Source: Betaproteobacteria bacterium Ga0077532 (GTDB taxonomy: Bacteria > Pseudomonadota > Gammaproteobacteria > Burkholderiales > Ga0077523). From it: a stretch of 64,000 nucleotides of DNA. Made by a program: the position numbers and the translations under genes. The notes beneath the pieces were generated by a model that saw nothing but the letters and a program-made list of their open reading frames with translations, ran no database searches and was not told the origin of the DNA. Positions 20,067 to 28,268 of the stretch are shown in pieces. Where the stretch lies: positions 42,084 through 106,083 of the forward strand of contig LNEE01000059.1 in NCBI GenBank assembly GCA_001464895.1, written 5' to 3'. The number at the start of each line of letters is the position of its first letter. Positions within the stretch are counted from its first letter, which is position 1.

Positions 20067-21488
20067 TCACTCCGGAACGGGTGGAACGGCGGCGGGCAAG
20101 GCCACGGGCAGGCGATCCTTCCAATCGTGCCGGCGTTCGTAGGCGTGCGCCACCCTCAGCACCATCGGCTCATCGAAGGGGCGCGCGGCGATCTGCAGGC
20201 CGATGGGGAGACCGTCGCGATCGAACCCGCAAGGCACCGAGATCGCCGGCAGCCCGGTCAGGTTGTACGGATAGGTGAAACGCCACGATGCGGCGAGCAC
20301 GCTCTCCGGCTGCCCCGCGACCTGCACGGTCCACTCGCCCCGCTTCCACGCGGTGATCGGCGTGGTCGGGCCCACGACGACGTCGACCTTCGCGAAGACC
20401 TTGCGGAACTCGTCCATCAGGGCCATCCGGTACTGTTCCGCCTTGAGATAGTCCGCGCCCGTCACGAGCCGTCCCATCTCCACGAGCGTGCGCACGTCGG
20501 GCGTGAAGTCGGCGACGCGACCGGCGCGCAGCGAGGCATCGTGATACGCGGTCGAACTCGACAGCTCGATCGCGAAGATCGCGCCGAGGCCGAACTCCAG
20601 CAGCGGGATGCGGAACTCGACCACCTTCGCACCGGCCTTCGCGAGGTCGTCGATGGCGGCCTCCGTGGCCGCCGCGACGTCGTCCTGCAGACCGTCGAAG
20701 AAGTGGTTGCGGCAGACGCCGATCGTCAGGCCCTTCACCGGGCGACCGAGGCTCTTCGCGAAGTCGGGGACGGGCTGGTCCTGGCACGCCGGGTCCGCGG
20801 GGTCGTAGCCCGACAGCACCTGCATCATCAACGCGGTGTCCGTCACCGTGCGGGTCAGCGGTCCGGCATGATCGAGCGACCAGCTGTGCGGCACCACGCC
20901 GTCACGGCTCACGCGACCGAACGTGCCCTTGAGGCCCACGACGCCGCACGCCGCCGCCGGCATCCGGATCGAGCCACCGGTGTCGGACCCGAGTCCGGCG
21001 ACGCACAGGCCTGCGGCCACCGCGGCGCCCGAGCCGCCGCTGGATCCCGAGGGCACGCGCGCGAGATCCCACGGATTACGCACCGGCGGCGTCACGTTGC
21101 CCCAGGCGAACTCGTGCGTGCGCGTCTTGCCGATGGGCACGGCGCCCGCCGCGCGCAGTCGCGCGACCGCTGCGGCATCGCGCATCGGAAACGCGAGCCC
21201 CGGGGCCTGGCTGCCGACGGTCGTCGGCATGTCGGCGGTGAGGTAGTTGTCCTTCACGCCGACGGGAATGCCGTGCAGCGGACCGCGCCAGTGCCCGGCG
21301 GCGATCTCGCGCGCCGCGGCCCGCGCGGCGTCGAGTGCCGTCGTCGAGACATGGATGAAGCTGAGCAGCCGGTCATCGGTCTGCGCGATGCGATCGAGGC
21401 ACGCCTCCGTCAGCGCCACCGGCGAGATCCTTCCGGCGCGGATCGCCGGCGCCAGCTTCTCGATGGGCTGCGACCAGAGATCCTTCAC
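20067..21488 (-). CDS. Amidase (amidase-signature family, AtzE/GatA-like)
   Basis: The 473-residue protein carries the Ser-cisSer-Lys triad: K79 in GIPVGVKDNY, the cis-serine near 149 in VPSGSSGGSG, and the nucleophile S173 in GSDTGGSIR. It should hydrolyse a C-N amide bond in the cytosol. GTG 21488 overlaps the stop of the small AtzG-like gene (GTGA). This is the arrangement expected for a two-subunit complex such as AtzE-AtzG, in which the small protein resembles GatC. A GatA role in tRNA amidation is unlikely because gatB and gatC partners are absent here. The frame continues upstream through the small gene but is not the real start. Confidence 0.9.
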   Translation of the reverse strand: MKDLWSQPIEKLAPAIRAGRISPVALTEACLDRIAQTDDRLLSFIHVSTTALDAARAAAREIAAGHWRGPLHGIPVGVKDNYLTADMPTTVGSQAPGLAFPMRDAAAVARLRAAGAVPIGKTRTHEFAWGNVTPPVRNPWDLARVPSGSSGGSGAAVAAGLCVAGLGSDTGGSIRMPAAACGVVGLKGTFGRVSRDGVVPHSWSLDHAGPLTRTVTDTALMMQVLSGYDPADPACQDQPVPDFAKSLGRPVKGLTIGVCRNHFFDGLQDDVAAATEAAIDDLAKAGAKVVEFRIPLLEFGLGAIFAIELSSSTAYHDASLRAGRVADFTPDVRTLVEMGRLVTGADYLKAEQYRMALMDEFRKVFAKVDVVVGPTTPITAWKRGEWTVQVAGQPESVLAASWRFTYPYNLTGLPAISVPCGFDRDGLPIGLQIAARPFDEPMVLRVAHAYERRHDWKDRLPVALPAAVPPVPE

Positions 21489-21679
21489 GGCGCGTCCCCC
21501 TTCTGCCGGTACGGAGCAGTGGGCTCGAAGACGATCGCCGGGTGCACGTCCGTCAGGTCGAGCGAGCGCAGCGCTTCGAGGTTCGCGAGGATGTCGCGGT
21601 AGGCGGCGACGACGGCCGCCTGGCGTTCGGGCGGCAGGTCGAGACCGAGCAGTTCGCGGATGGGGTTGTCGGGTTCCAT
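21485..21679 (-). CDS. AtzG-like (DUF4089) amidase small subunit
   Basis: A 64-residue protein starting MEPDNPIRELLGLDLPPE, with a helical segment RQAAVVAAYRDILANLEALRSLDL followed by an extended tail VHPAIVFEP. This helix-plus-tail build resembles GatC and the AtzG subunit that stabilises the amidase AtzE in cyanuric-acid degradation. Coupling by overlap with the amidase gene supports a complex. It is short enough to be missed as a separate gene because longer open frames cover it in other phases. It lies 8 bases upstream of the position where the DUF1028 gene ends. Confidence 0.75.
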   Translation of the reverse strand: MEPDNPIRELLGLDLPPERQAAVVAAYRDILANLEALRSLDLTDVHPAIVFEPTAPYRQKGDAP

Positions 21680-21687
21680 GGAGTTCC

Positions 21688-22416
21688 TCAGGGAGCGCTG
21701 CCGCCACCACCGGGGCGGTCCGGGGGCGCGAGGCCCAGGGTGCGCACGACGGCCTCGGGTGCGCCGGCACCAGGGTTCGCGCGCGTCGGCATGCCCTGCA
21801 CGAAGGGGAGCGTCTGCAGCGTGAAGATGCCGAGCACCCGCCGCAGTTCGTGAACGGGCTGCGGATGATCGTCGACGCGCACGTCGACCAGCGGATACGC
21901 CTCGACGTGATGCACGGTCAGTGCAGCCGATTGACGACCGCGCCGGTCGCCCCCCGCGGCGTCGCCGGCTTCGAGTGCGCGCATCAGGCGTTCGGCGAGA
22001 TCGGCGCCCGCGGCGTCCTCGAACGCCGCGGCCATGGCCTCGATCACCGCGGCACCCGTGAGCATGTTGCCCTGGACTGCGAATCCCCGCCCCTCGATGG
22101 CGCCCACCCAGTCCGTGCATTCCGTGCCGGACCATGCGGCGCTGCGACCCTGCGCGTCGACGACGCCGATCTGGCGCAGCTCGCGGCCATCGTCGGCAGC
22201 CAGCACCGTGCGCAGTGCGTCGGGGCCGCTCGCGCCGCGCGCCATCAGATCGAGCGCGTCGATGGCGAGATACGGGTTCACCCACGACTGCGTGGAGACC
22301 GCGCCGACGCCGGCGCGCACGAACGGGCACATCGACCCGACGGCAGGCACGGCGGTCGCGACCGCCGTGCCGAGCATGCCGGTGCGCGGGCAGCGGGCGA
22401 CGATGGAGAAGGTCAT
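21688..22416 (-). CDS. DUF1028 family protein (Ntn-hydrolase-like fold)
   Basis: The 242-residue protein begins MTFSIVARCPRTGMLGTAVATAV, and continues with AGVGAVSTQSWVNPYLA and a VQGNMLTG segment. This is the pattern of DUF1028 proteins, which are predicted to adopt an N-terminal-nucleophile-like fold with no established reaction. Family members often sit beside amidohydrolase and LIV-type transporter genes, as here. The C-terminal 40 residues are glycine/proline rich and extend beyond the core. It lies between livF (16-base gap) and the AtzG-like gene in one operon. A role in handling the imported amide is an inference from context. Confidence 0.82.
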   Translation of the reverse strand: MTFSIVARCPRTGMLGTAVATAVPAVGSMCPFVRAGVGAVSTQSWVNPYLAIDALDLMARGASGPDALRTVLAADDGRELRQIGVVDAQGRSAAWSGTECTDWVGAIEGRGFAVQGNMLTGAAVIEAMAAAFEDAAGADLAERLMRALEAGDAAGGDRRGRQSAALTVHHVEAYPLVDVRVDDHPQPVHELRRVLGIFTLQTLPFVQGMPTRANPGAGAPEAVVRTLGLAPPDRPGGGGSAP

Positions 22417-22432
22417 GGTGCCGGCTCCGGGT

Positions 22433-23161
22433 TCAGACGCTCAACTGGTCGGTGATGCGCGCCGCGACGGTACCGTCAGCCACCGGGCCCGTGTCGACGA
22501 TCTCGCCCAGCTTCAGCACGGCGTACCGGTCGGCGACGGCGAGCGCGAACTGCACGTTCTGCTCGACGATCAGCATGGCCGCGCCGGTCTCGTCGCGCTC
22601 GGCGCGCAGCACGCGGACCATGCGTTCGATCACCGATGGCTGGAGTCCCTCCGTGATCTCGTCGATCAGGATGAGCCGCGGACGCGTCATCAGCGCGCGC
22701 GCCACGAGCAGCATCTTCTGCTCGCCACCCGAGAGCGTGCCGGCGCGCTGCTTCAGCCGCTGCGGGATGAATGGGAAGTGCACGCCGATCCGTTCGAGAC
22801 CACTCGCGAACTGGGTCCGGTCGCGCAAGGCGAGGCGCAGGTTGTCCTCGACGGTGAGGTCCTGGAAGAGCGCCTGTTCCTGCGGCGTGTATGCAAGGCT
22901 GCGGCGGGCGAGCAGATGCGGCGCGAGCCCACCGACCGCTTCCCCGAACAGCGACACGGCGCCGCCCTGCAGCGGGAGGAATCCCATCACGGTCTTCAGC
23001 AGCGTGCTCTTGCCCATGCCGTTCTTGCCGAGCAGCGCGAAGATCTCGCCCGGCTGGACGGTGAGATGCACGTCGCGTACGACCACGGCCTCCCCGTAGC
23101 CGCTGCGCATGCCTGCGACGGCCAGCGCGGCGCTGCCGGCGATGTCGACGCGCGCGTTCAC
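22433..23161 (-). CDS. Branched-chain/urea-type ABC transporter ATPase (LivF/UrtE type)
   Basis: The 242-residue ATPase has Walker A GKNGMGKST (about 45), a signature LSGGEQKMLLVARALM, Walker B LILIDE and the switch histidine replaced by glutamine in LIVEQNV, as is usual for LivF proteins. It energises import by the LivH and LivM-type permeases. GTG 23161 overlaps the stop of the fused permease-ATPase (GTGA), coupling synthesis of both ATPases. Confidence 0.92.
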   Translation of the reverse strand: MNARVDIAGSAALAVAGMRSGYGEAVVVRDVHLTVQPGEIFALLGKNGMGKSTLLKTVMGFLPLQGGAVSLFGEAVGGLAPHLLARRSLAYTPQEQALFQDLTVEDNLRLALRDRTQFASGLERIGVHFPFIPQRLKQRAGTLSGGEQKMLLVARALMTRPRLILIDEITEGLQPSVIERMVRVLRAERDETGAAMLIVEQNVQFALAVADRYAVLKLGEIVDTGPVADGTVAARITDQLSV

Positions 23162-24990
23162 GACGGCGCCCCGTGGGCTGCACCCGAGTAGATGGTGCGC
23201 ACCAGCTCCGACTCGACGACCTCGGCCACGGTGCCGTCGAGCACGAGACGCCCCTGATGCAGGACGATCACGCGCGAGCTGATCTCTCGGACGAAGTCGA
23301 GGTCGTGTTCCACGAGCAGGATGCAGAGGCGGTGCTTCTGCGCGAGGTTGACGAGGATCCCGCCGATCATCGTCCGCTCGGGCTTCGTGAGGCCGGCCGT
23401 CGGTTCGTCGAGCAGCAGCACGCTGGGTTCCAGCGCCAGCACCATCGCGAGTTCGAGGGCCTGCTTCATGCCGTGGGAGAGATGGCGCGCCTCGGTGCCG
23501 ATCTGCAGGTCGAGGCCCGTCGCGCGGATCACCTGCAGCGACGCCTCGGGCAAGGGCAGCGTGCCAGCGCGGGACCAGAGCGACGGCCGCGCCATCCGCG
23601 TTCGCGCGATCCGCAGGGCCTCGGCCACCGTCAGCGTCTCGAACACGTTCGCCGTCTGGAACTTGCGCCCGACCCCGAAGCCGACACACGTGTACGGCGG
23701 CTTCCGCCCGATGTCGTGGTCGTTGATCCGCACGGTGCCGCCGGAACGCTCGTTGCCGTCGGCGACGCAGCGCATGAGCGTCGTCTTGCCCGCGCCGTTC
23801 GGGCCGACGAGGCTGAGGAGTTCGCCGCGGCTCGCCGCGAAGTCGATGCCCTGGAGCACCGCGAGGCTGCCGAAGTGCTTGCGGACGCCTTCGACGGCAA
23901 GCGCCTGCTGCCCCGCGCCTTCCAGCCCTGCGTACGGCGCGGCCGCGGACTGTTCGAACGTGACCGGCGCATCCGGCGCAGCGGTTTCGCGCCGCCCGAA
24001 GATTCTCCGGGCCGTCCGCGTGACGAGCGGCGTGAGCCCCTGCGGCAGCGCGACGATCACCACCACGAATGCGACGCCGATCACGAGCTTCCAGACGAAC
24101 GGCAGGTTGCCGCTCAGGTACGACGTGCTGACGTCGAGCACCAGCGTCCCGATGACCGGGCCGATCAGCGTGCCGCGACCGCCGAGCGCCACCCAGATGA
24201 GCAGCTCCGTCCCGAAGACGAAGCCGGCGTACTCGGGAGCCACCACCATCTGCACACCGGCGAACGCGTAGCCGGCGATGGCCGCGATGGCCGCGCAGAC
24301 CACCATGAGGACGATCTTCACACGCGAGACGTTGATCCCCACGTACTCGCAGCGCTGCTCGTTCTCGCGGATCGCGACGAGGATGCGGCCGGCGTCGCTG
24401 CGGACGAAGAGCCACGCCGCGGATGTGAGGGCGACGAGGAAGCCTCCCGCGATCCAGAACCACGCTTCGATCGACACATCGAAACTCTCGAACCCCGAGA
24501 GCCCGCTGCTCGACCCGGTGAAGTTGCCGCCGGAGAAGAGGATCTGCGTCACCACGATCGGCAGCACGAGCGTGACGACCGATCCGTAGAGCGGCGAGGC
24601 GCCGTGATAGAACGCGAGCCAGCCCACGAGCCCCGCCACGAGCATCGCGACGCCGACGCCTGCGACCAGCGCGATGGCCGCGTAGCCCGTGCTGAAGCCC
24701 ACGTGCGTGAACATCAGGCCTGCAGCGTAGGCACCGATGCCGAAGAAGGCGGACTGCCCGAACGTGAGGATGCCGGTGTAGCCCCAAAGCACGTCGACCG
24801 TGAGCGCCACGGCGGCGTAGAGGAACGCGCGGATGAGCCCGTTCACCATGTACATCGGCAGCACGTACGGACCGATCGCGATGACCACCAGCGCGATGGC
24901 CGCGAAGATGCCGAGGCGCTTCAGATCGCTGCGCTTGCGCGGTGCGTTCGCCACCGGAGACGGGAGGACGGAAGCGACGGGATCAGCCAC
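23158..24990 (-). CDS. Fused ABC permease-ATPase (LivM-LivG / UrtC-UrtD type)
   Basis: One 610-residue protein combines two normally separate subunits. Residues about 25-335 form a LivM-like permease with around nine hydrophobic segments and the LWGYTGILTFGQSAFFGIGAYAAG signature region. After a linker rich in Ala and Pro, residues about 365-605 form a LivG-like ATPase with Walker A GPNGAGKTT, signature LSHGMKQ, Walker B VLLLDEP and switch VEHDLDF. The LSHG form of the signature is closer to urea-type UrtD than to typical LivG. Its start lies 8 bases inside the end of livH. Confidence 0.92.
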   Translation of the reverse strand: MADPVASVLPSPVANAPRKRSDLKRLGIFAAIALVVIAIGPYVLPMYMVNGLIRAFLYAAVALTVDVLWGYTGILTFGQSAFFGIGAYAAGLMFTHVGFSTGYAAIALVAGVGVAMLVAGLVGWLAFYHGASPLYGSVVTLVLPIVVTQILFSGGNFTGSSSGLSGFESFDVSIEAWFWIAGGFLVALTSAAWLFVRSDAGRILVAIRENEQRCEYVGINVSRVKIVLMVVCAAIAAIAGYAFAGVQMVVAPEYAGFVFGTELLIWVALGGRGTLIGPVIGTLVLDVSTSYLSGNLPFVWKLVIGVAFVVVIVALPQGLTPLVTRTARRIFGRRETAAPDAPVTFEQSAAAPYAGLEGAGQQALAVEGVRKHFGSLAVLQGIDFAASRGELLSLVGPNGAGKTTLMRCVADGNERSGGTVRINDHDIGRKPPYTCVGFGVGRKFQTANVFETLTVAEALRIARTRMARPSLWSRAGTLPLPEASLQVIRATGLDLQIGTEARHLSHGMKQALELAMVLALEPSVLLLDEPTAGLTKPERTMIGGILVNLAQKHRLCILLVEHDLDFVREISSRVIVLHQGRLVLDGTVAEVVESELVRTIYSGAAHGAPS

Positions 24991-25819
24991 GGGAGAACCC
25001 CTGCGGACGCAGTCTCAGCACGAAGGCGGCGAGCACGACGATGGTGAGGCCGCCGAGGATCGGATTGCCCCACTGGCTGACGAGCACCTGCGCGCCGCCC
25101 AGCACGACGCAAGCGATGGCGAGGCTCACCAGCGAGACGCCCGAGACCATCACGAGCATGAAGGCGTTCACGAGCCATGGCACACCCATGTTCGGATCGA
25201 CGCTCGACAGCGGCGTGATGAGCGCGCCGGCGAGGCTGGCGAGACCGGCGCCCAGCGAGAAGGTCGCGAACCGCACGAGGCCCGAGTTGATGCCGAGCGC
25301 GCGGGCGAGGTTCTCGTTCATGATGACCGCGCGGGTCACGAGCCCGAGGCGCGTGCCTTCGAGCACCGCCGCGAGGGTCAGGCCGAGGGCCACTGCCACC
25401 GCGACGAGCAGCAGCCGGTATTCGGAATAGGACGCACCGCCGGGCAGATCGAGCGCGCCCGTCACCGGGCTCTGCACGAACTGCACCTCGCGGCCGAAGG
25501 CGAGCGTGATGACCTGGCCGATGATGATGCCGAGGCCCCACGTCGCGAGGATCGCGTCGAGCGGGCGCGAGTAGAGCGGACGCACGACCAGCCGCTCGAT
25601 GGCCATGCCGCAGACCGCGCCGATCACGAAGGCGAAGGCCGGCGCCCACCACGGATGCAGACCGAGGTGCGTCACCAGCAGGGCCGAATAGCCGCCCACG
25701 GTGAGGAAGCCACCGTGCGCGAAATTGATGATCTTCATCACGCCGAACACGAGCAGCAACCCGGCGCATACCGAGTAGAGGATCGCGGCGGTGGTGAGGA
25801 TGTCGAGGAGGGTGGACAA
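24983..25819 (-). CDS. Branched-chain/urea-type ABC transporter permease (LivH/UrtB type)
   Basis: The 278-residue integral membrane protein has about eight hydrophobic segments and family marks VMKIINFAHGGFLTVGGY near residue 28 and ALGINSGLVRFATFSLGAGLASLAGAL near residue 190. It forms the translocation channel together with the LivM half of the fused downstream protein. It lies 155 bases after the binding-protein gene and overlaps the next gene by 8 bases. Confidence 0.92.
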   Translation of the reverse strand: MSTLLDILTTAAILYSVCAGLLLVFGVMKIINFAHGGFLTVGGYSALLVTHLGLHPWWAPAFAFVIGAVCGMAIERLVVRPLYSRPLDAILATWGLGIIIGQVITLAFGREVQFVQSPVTGALDLPGGASYSEYRLLLVAVAVALGLTLAAVLEGTRLGLVTRAVIMNENLARALGINSGLVRFATFSLGAGLASLAGALITPLSSVDPNMGVPWLVNAFMLVMVSGVSLVSLAIACVVLGGAQVLVSQWGNPILGGLTIVVLAAFVLRLRPQGFSRG

Positions 25820-25974
25820 GGCGTGGAATGGAGCAGTGGATTGGGGATCAGGAATTGCGGGCGGGCGCCGGCGACCGCGGATGTGGAACCGGCCGCCGGT
25901 CGCCAGGGGACGCGTCCCGCGATGCTCTGCGATGGCACCCCACCGGCTTCTCCCGGCCCCGAACGCCTATCGAC

Positions 25975-27159
25975 TCACTTCAGCTTCGGACACTGTTCGC
26001 CCGGATCGACGTCCTTGAACGTCTCGAGCACTTCGACGCCACCTTCCTTCGTGACCTTGCCCAGATACATCGTGAGCGGCGCGTGGCGCTGCTTGTTCAT
26101 CTGGATGACGCCGCGCGGGCCTTCGAACGCGACTTCCGCCAGGGCGGCGATCACCTTGTCGGCATCGGTGGAGCCGGCCTTCTCGACGGCCATCTTGTAC
26201 GCGTACACGCCCTCGTACTGCGGCACCGAGAGGTCGTTGGGCGTCTTCAGGTTCGCGCCGAACTTCTTCTGCATCGCGGCCATGAACGCCTGGTTCTTCG
26301 GCGAGGCGATGTTGGTGAAGTACGAGCCCGAGATGTAGATGCCCTCGGCGTCGGCGCCCATGCTCTTCGCGGTGCCTTCGTCCACGGCGAGGTTGCCGTA
26401 GGGGATCTTCACGCCGGCCGCACGCAGCTGCTTGGTAAGCGTGACGTTCGGCGCGCCGCCGGCCGTCGACGTGATGAGCGCGTCGGGGTTCGCGGCCTTC
26501 AGCTTGCTGATGACCGAGGTCCAGTCGCTGCCGTCCATCGGCAGGTATTCCTCGCCGACCACCTTGCCGCCGATCTTCGTGATGTAGCCGCGCGTGAACT
26601 CCAGCATGCCGCGGCCGAATGCGTAGTCGCTGCCCACGAGGAAGTAGGTCTTCGCCTTGTAGTTCTTGGCGAAGTAATCGACGATCGGCGCGACCTGCTG
26701 GTCGGGCACCCACGCGTTCACGTAGAGGTACTTGTTGCAGGAGCGCCCTTCGTAGAACGAGGTGTAGATGAAAGGTGTCTTGCCGCGCGTCACGATGGGC
26801 AGTCCGGCGTTGCGCGCCGCGCTGGTTTCCATGGAGATCAGCACGTTCACCTTCTTCTGGAAGATGAGCGAGTCGAAGGCCTTCTGCGCGCCGGCGGCGC
26901 CGCTGCCGTCGTCAGCCACTTCCAGCACGACCTTCTTCCCGAGGATGCCGCCCTTGGCGTTGATCTCCTCGGCTGCGAGTTCCGCGGACTGGACGACCGA
27001 CGGTGCGACGACGCTGTTCGCGCCGCTGAGGCCCACGGGGATGCCGATGCGGATGACGTCCTCGGCTTGCGCTGCCGGGAGGGTGAGGGCGGTGGCGAAA
27101 GTGGCCAGGGTGGCCCACTGAGCCGCGCGGACGAGGGGTCCGGTCTTCTTCGATTGCAT
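25975..27159 (-). CDS. Periplasmic substrate-binding protein of amide/urea-type ABC transporter
   Basis: The 394-residue protein has a Sec signal peptide (cut after PAAQA, about residue 32) and the LivJ/UrtA/AmiC-type fold with IGIPVGLSGANSVVAPS, YFLVGSDYAFGRGMLEF and YEGVYAYKMAVEKAG. It resembles the cytosolic AmiC-like sensor encoded two genes upstream, suggesting that transporter and sensor recognise related ligands. It is the first structural gene after the AmiR-type attenuator leader, and its ATG has a GGAGA ribosome site. It supplies substrate to the LivH/LivMG/LivF complex. The substrate (an amide, urea or ureide) is inferred only from context. Confidence 0.9.
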   Translation of the reverse strand: MQSKKTGPLVRAAQWATLATFATALTLPAAQAEDVIRIGIPVGLSGANSVVAPSVVQSAELAAEEINAKGGILGKKVVLEVADDGSGAAGAQKAFDSLIFQKKVNVLISMETSAARNAGLPIVTRGKTPFIYTSFYEGRSCNKYLYVNAWVPDQQVAPIVDYFAKNYKAKTYFLVGSDYAFGRGMLEFTRGYITKIGGKVVGEEYLPMDGSDWTSVISKLKAANPDALITSTAGGAPNVTLTKQLRAAGVKIPYGNLAVDEGTAKSMGADAEGIYISGSYFTNIASPKNQAFMAAMQKKFGANLKTPNDLSVPQYEGVYAYKMAVEKAGSTDADKVIAALAEVAFEGPRGVIQMNKQRHAPLTMYLGKVTKEGGVEVLETFKDVDPGEQCPKLK

Positions 27160-27289
27160 GCTGTATCTCCACGTGTTGACTGCGTTGGCGGGTCATCGCG
27201 GCCGGCGGTGCAGCAGTGCCGGCGCGCTTCATCGCATCTCGTCGGGTGGACAGCGCATCGAGCGATCAAGGGGGGCGGAACGTCGGGCC

Positions 27290-27347
27290 AAAAACAAAAA
27301 GCCTCCGTCCCGCCGTGATGGCGCAAGAGCGGAGGCTTCGTAGCCTC
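27290..27347 (-). terminator. Attenuator: intrinsic terminator overlapping an antiterminator stem
   Basis: On the minus strand the arms GCCTCCG (27336-27330) and CGGAGGC (27307-27301) form a terminator stem followed by TTTTTGTTTTT (27300-27290). The first terminator arm can instead pair upstream: GAGGCT (27347-27342) with AGCCTC (27337-27332) closes a 6-bp stem over the tetraloop ACGA. The two structures share bases 27332-27336 and cannot coexist. The element lies between the ANTAR regulator gene and the binding-protein gene, so antitermination of the transporter/amidase operon is expected. Confidence 0.82.
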
Positions 27348-27357
27348 GATGTCCGGA

Positions 27358-27410
27358 CGCGGCAGCCCTGCCGCGGTTCCAACTCGATCGCCGCGGATGT
27401 TCTGCGGCGA
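27358..27410 (-). promoter_or_regulatory. Candidate ANTAR-protein RNA target (two hairpins)
   Basis: The hairpin at 27358-27375 has a 6-bp CGCGGC/GCCGCG stem with hexaloop AGGGCT. The A at loop position 1 and G at position 4 match the loop rule known for ANTAR RNA targets. A second hairpin just upstream on the transcript (27388-27410, arms TCGCCGC/GCGGCGA) has a 9-base loop and does not fit the rule. The site precedes the antiterminator/terminator pair, as expected if the AmiR-like protein stabilises read-through. Confidence 0.6.
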
Positions 27411-27421
27411 CATGCTTCATG

Positions 27422-28081
27422 TCAAGAAGATCTGCGCACCGGCAGCCGCAGCACCGTGCGGCTTGCATCGCGCACCGGAACTGCCACCGGTTCGGGACGC
27501 GGATCGAACACGCGATGCGCGGTGATGATGGAGCGCGCCACGACACCCATCGAGAGCCGCTGCGACGTCGCCTGCTGGCGGATCAGCTGGTACGCGGTGT
27601 CTTCCGACGAGCCCTTCACTTCCATCAGGATGCGCGTCGCGCGCTCGATGTCGCGGCGACTCTTCAGTGTCTCTTCCAGCTTCGCCACCTTGCTGAGCAG
27701 GCGGCCCTGGTAACCGTGCAACGCGCGCGCCATCACGAGGCTCGACAGGATGCCCGAGGGACGGATCGGTTTCGCGATGACCGCGTGTGCGCCGGAATCG
27801 AGGAGGCTCTTCAGCGCGGTCGGATTCTCGAAGTCGACGATCGCGATGAGCGGCGGCCCGCCGTCCGCGATGGCCGCCGGAACGACGTTGGGCCCCGCCG
27901 GACAGATGGAGAAGAACACGACGTCGACATCCGTCGGCAGTGACGCGGGCACCGGCCACGCGAGGCGTGTCTGGCAACCGATGCGCTTCAGATGACGCAC
28001 GAGTTCCTCGATCTCGGTGTCGAGGGGGTGGATCACCAGCACACGCGTGCCGCGCAGTTCGCGGATCGGATCGACGGTCAT
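27422..28081 (-). CDS. AmiR-like ANTAR-domain antitermination regulator
   Basis: The 219-residue protein has a receiver-like N-terminal domain (about 12-125; RVLVIHPLDTEIEELVRHL, VDVVFFSICP) without the usual phosphorylatable acidic cluster. A coiled-coil (about 130-150) and a C-terminal ANTAR domain (about 145-200; RRDIERATRILMEVKGSSEDTAYQLIRQQA) follow. Such proteins bind nascent RNA and prevent termination. It follows the AmiC-like gene and precedes a leader containing a terminator and hexaloop hairpin, matching the AmiC/AmiR logic of amide operons. ATG 28081 was chosen because it begins the conserved domain; the frame runs 27 codons further upstream. Confidence 0.88.
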   Translation of the reverse strand: MTVDPIRELRGTRVLVIHPLDTEIEELVRHLKRIGCQTRLAWPVPASLPTDVDVVFFSICPAGPNVVPAAIADGGPPLIAIVDFENPTALKSLLDSGAHAVIAKPIRPSGILSSLVMARALHGYQGRLLSKVAKLEETLKSRRDIERATRILMEVKGSSEDTAYQLIRQQATSQRLSMGVVARSIITAHRVFDPRPEPVAVPVRDASRTVLRLPVRRSS

Positions 28082-28268
28082 GACAAGCTCCTGCTCGTGC
28101 ACTGGATCATGGCGCCGTGGCGCCGGCCTGCACCGAAAACGTTCCCCGACTCTGCAGATCATCGGAGGCGCTGCTGCGTCCTCCCCGTGGGCGCCGACTC
28201 ACGGAGACCGCAGGGGCTCATCACGTTCCACGTTTCGTGCCACGTGGAGGGTCGATCCGATCGCGGCT

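Noticed and set aside
28228..28247. CCACGT/ACGTGG inverted repeat between amiC- and amiR-like genes as an attenuator
   Set aside because: Stem is short and lacks a T tract; it could be chance in GC-rich DNA.
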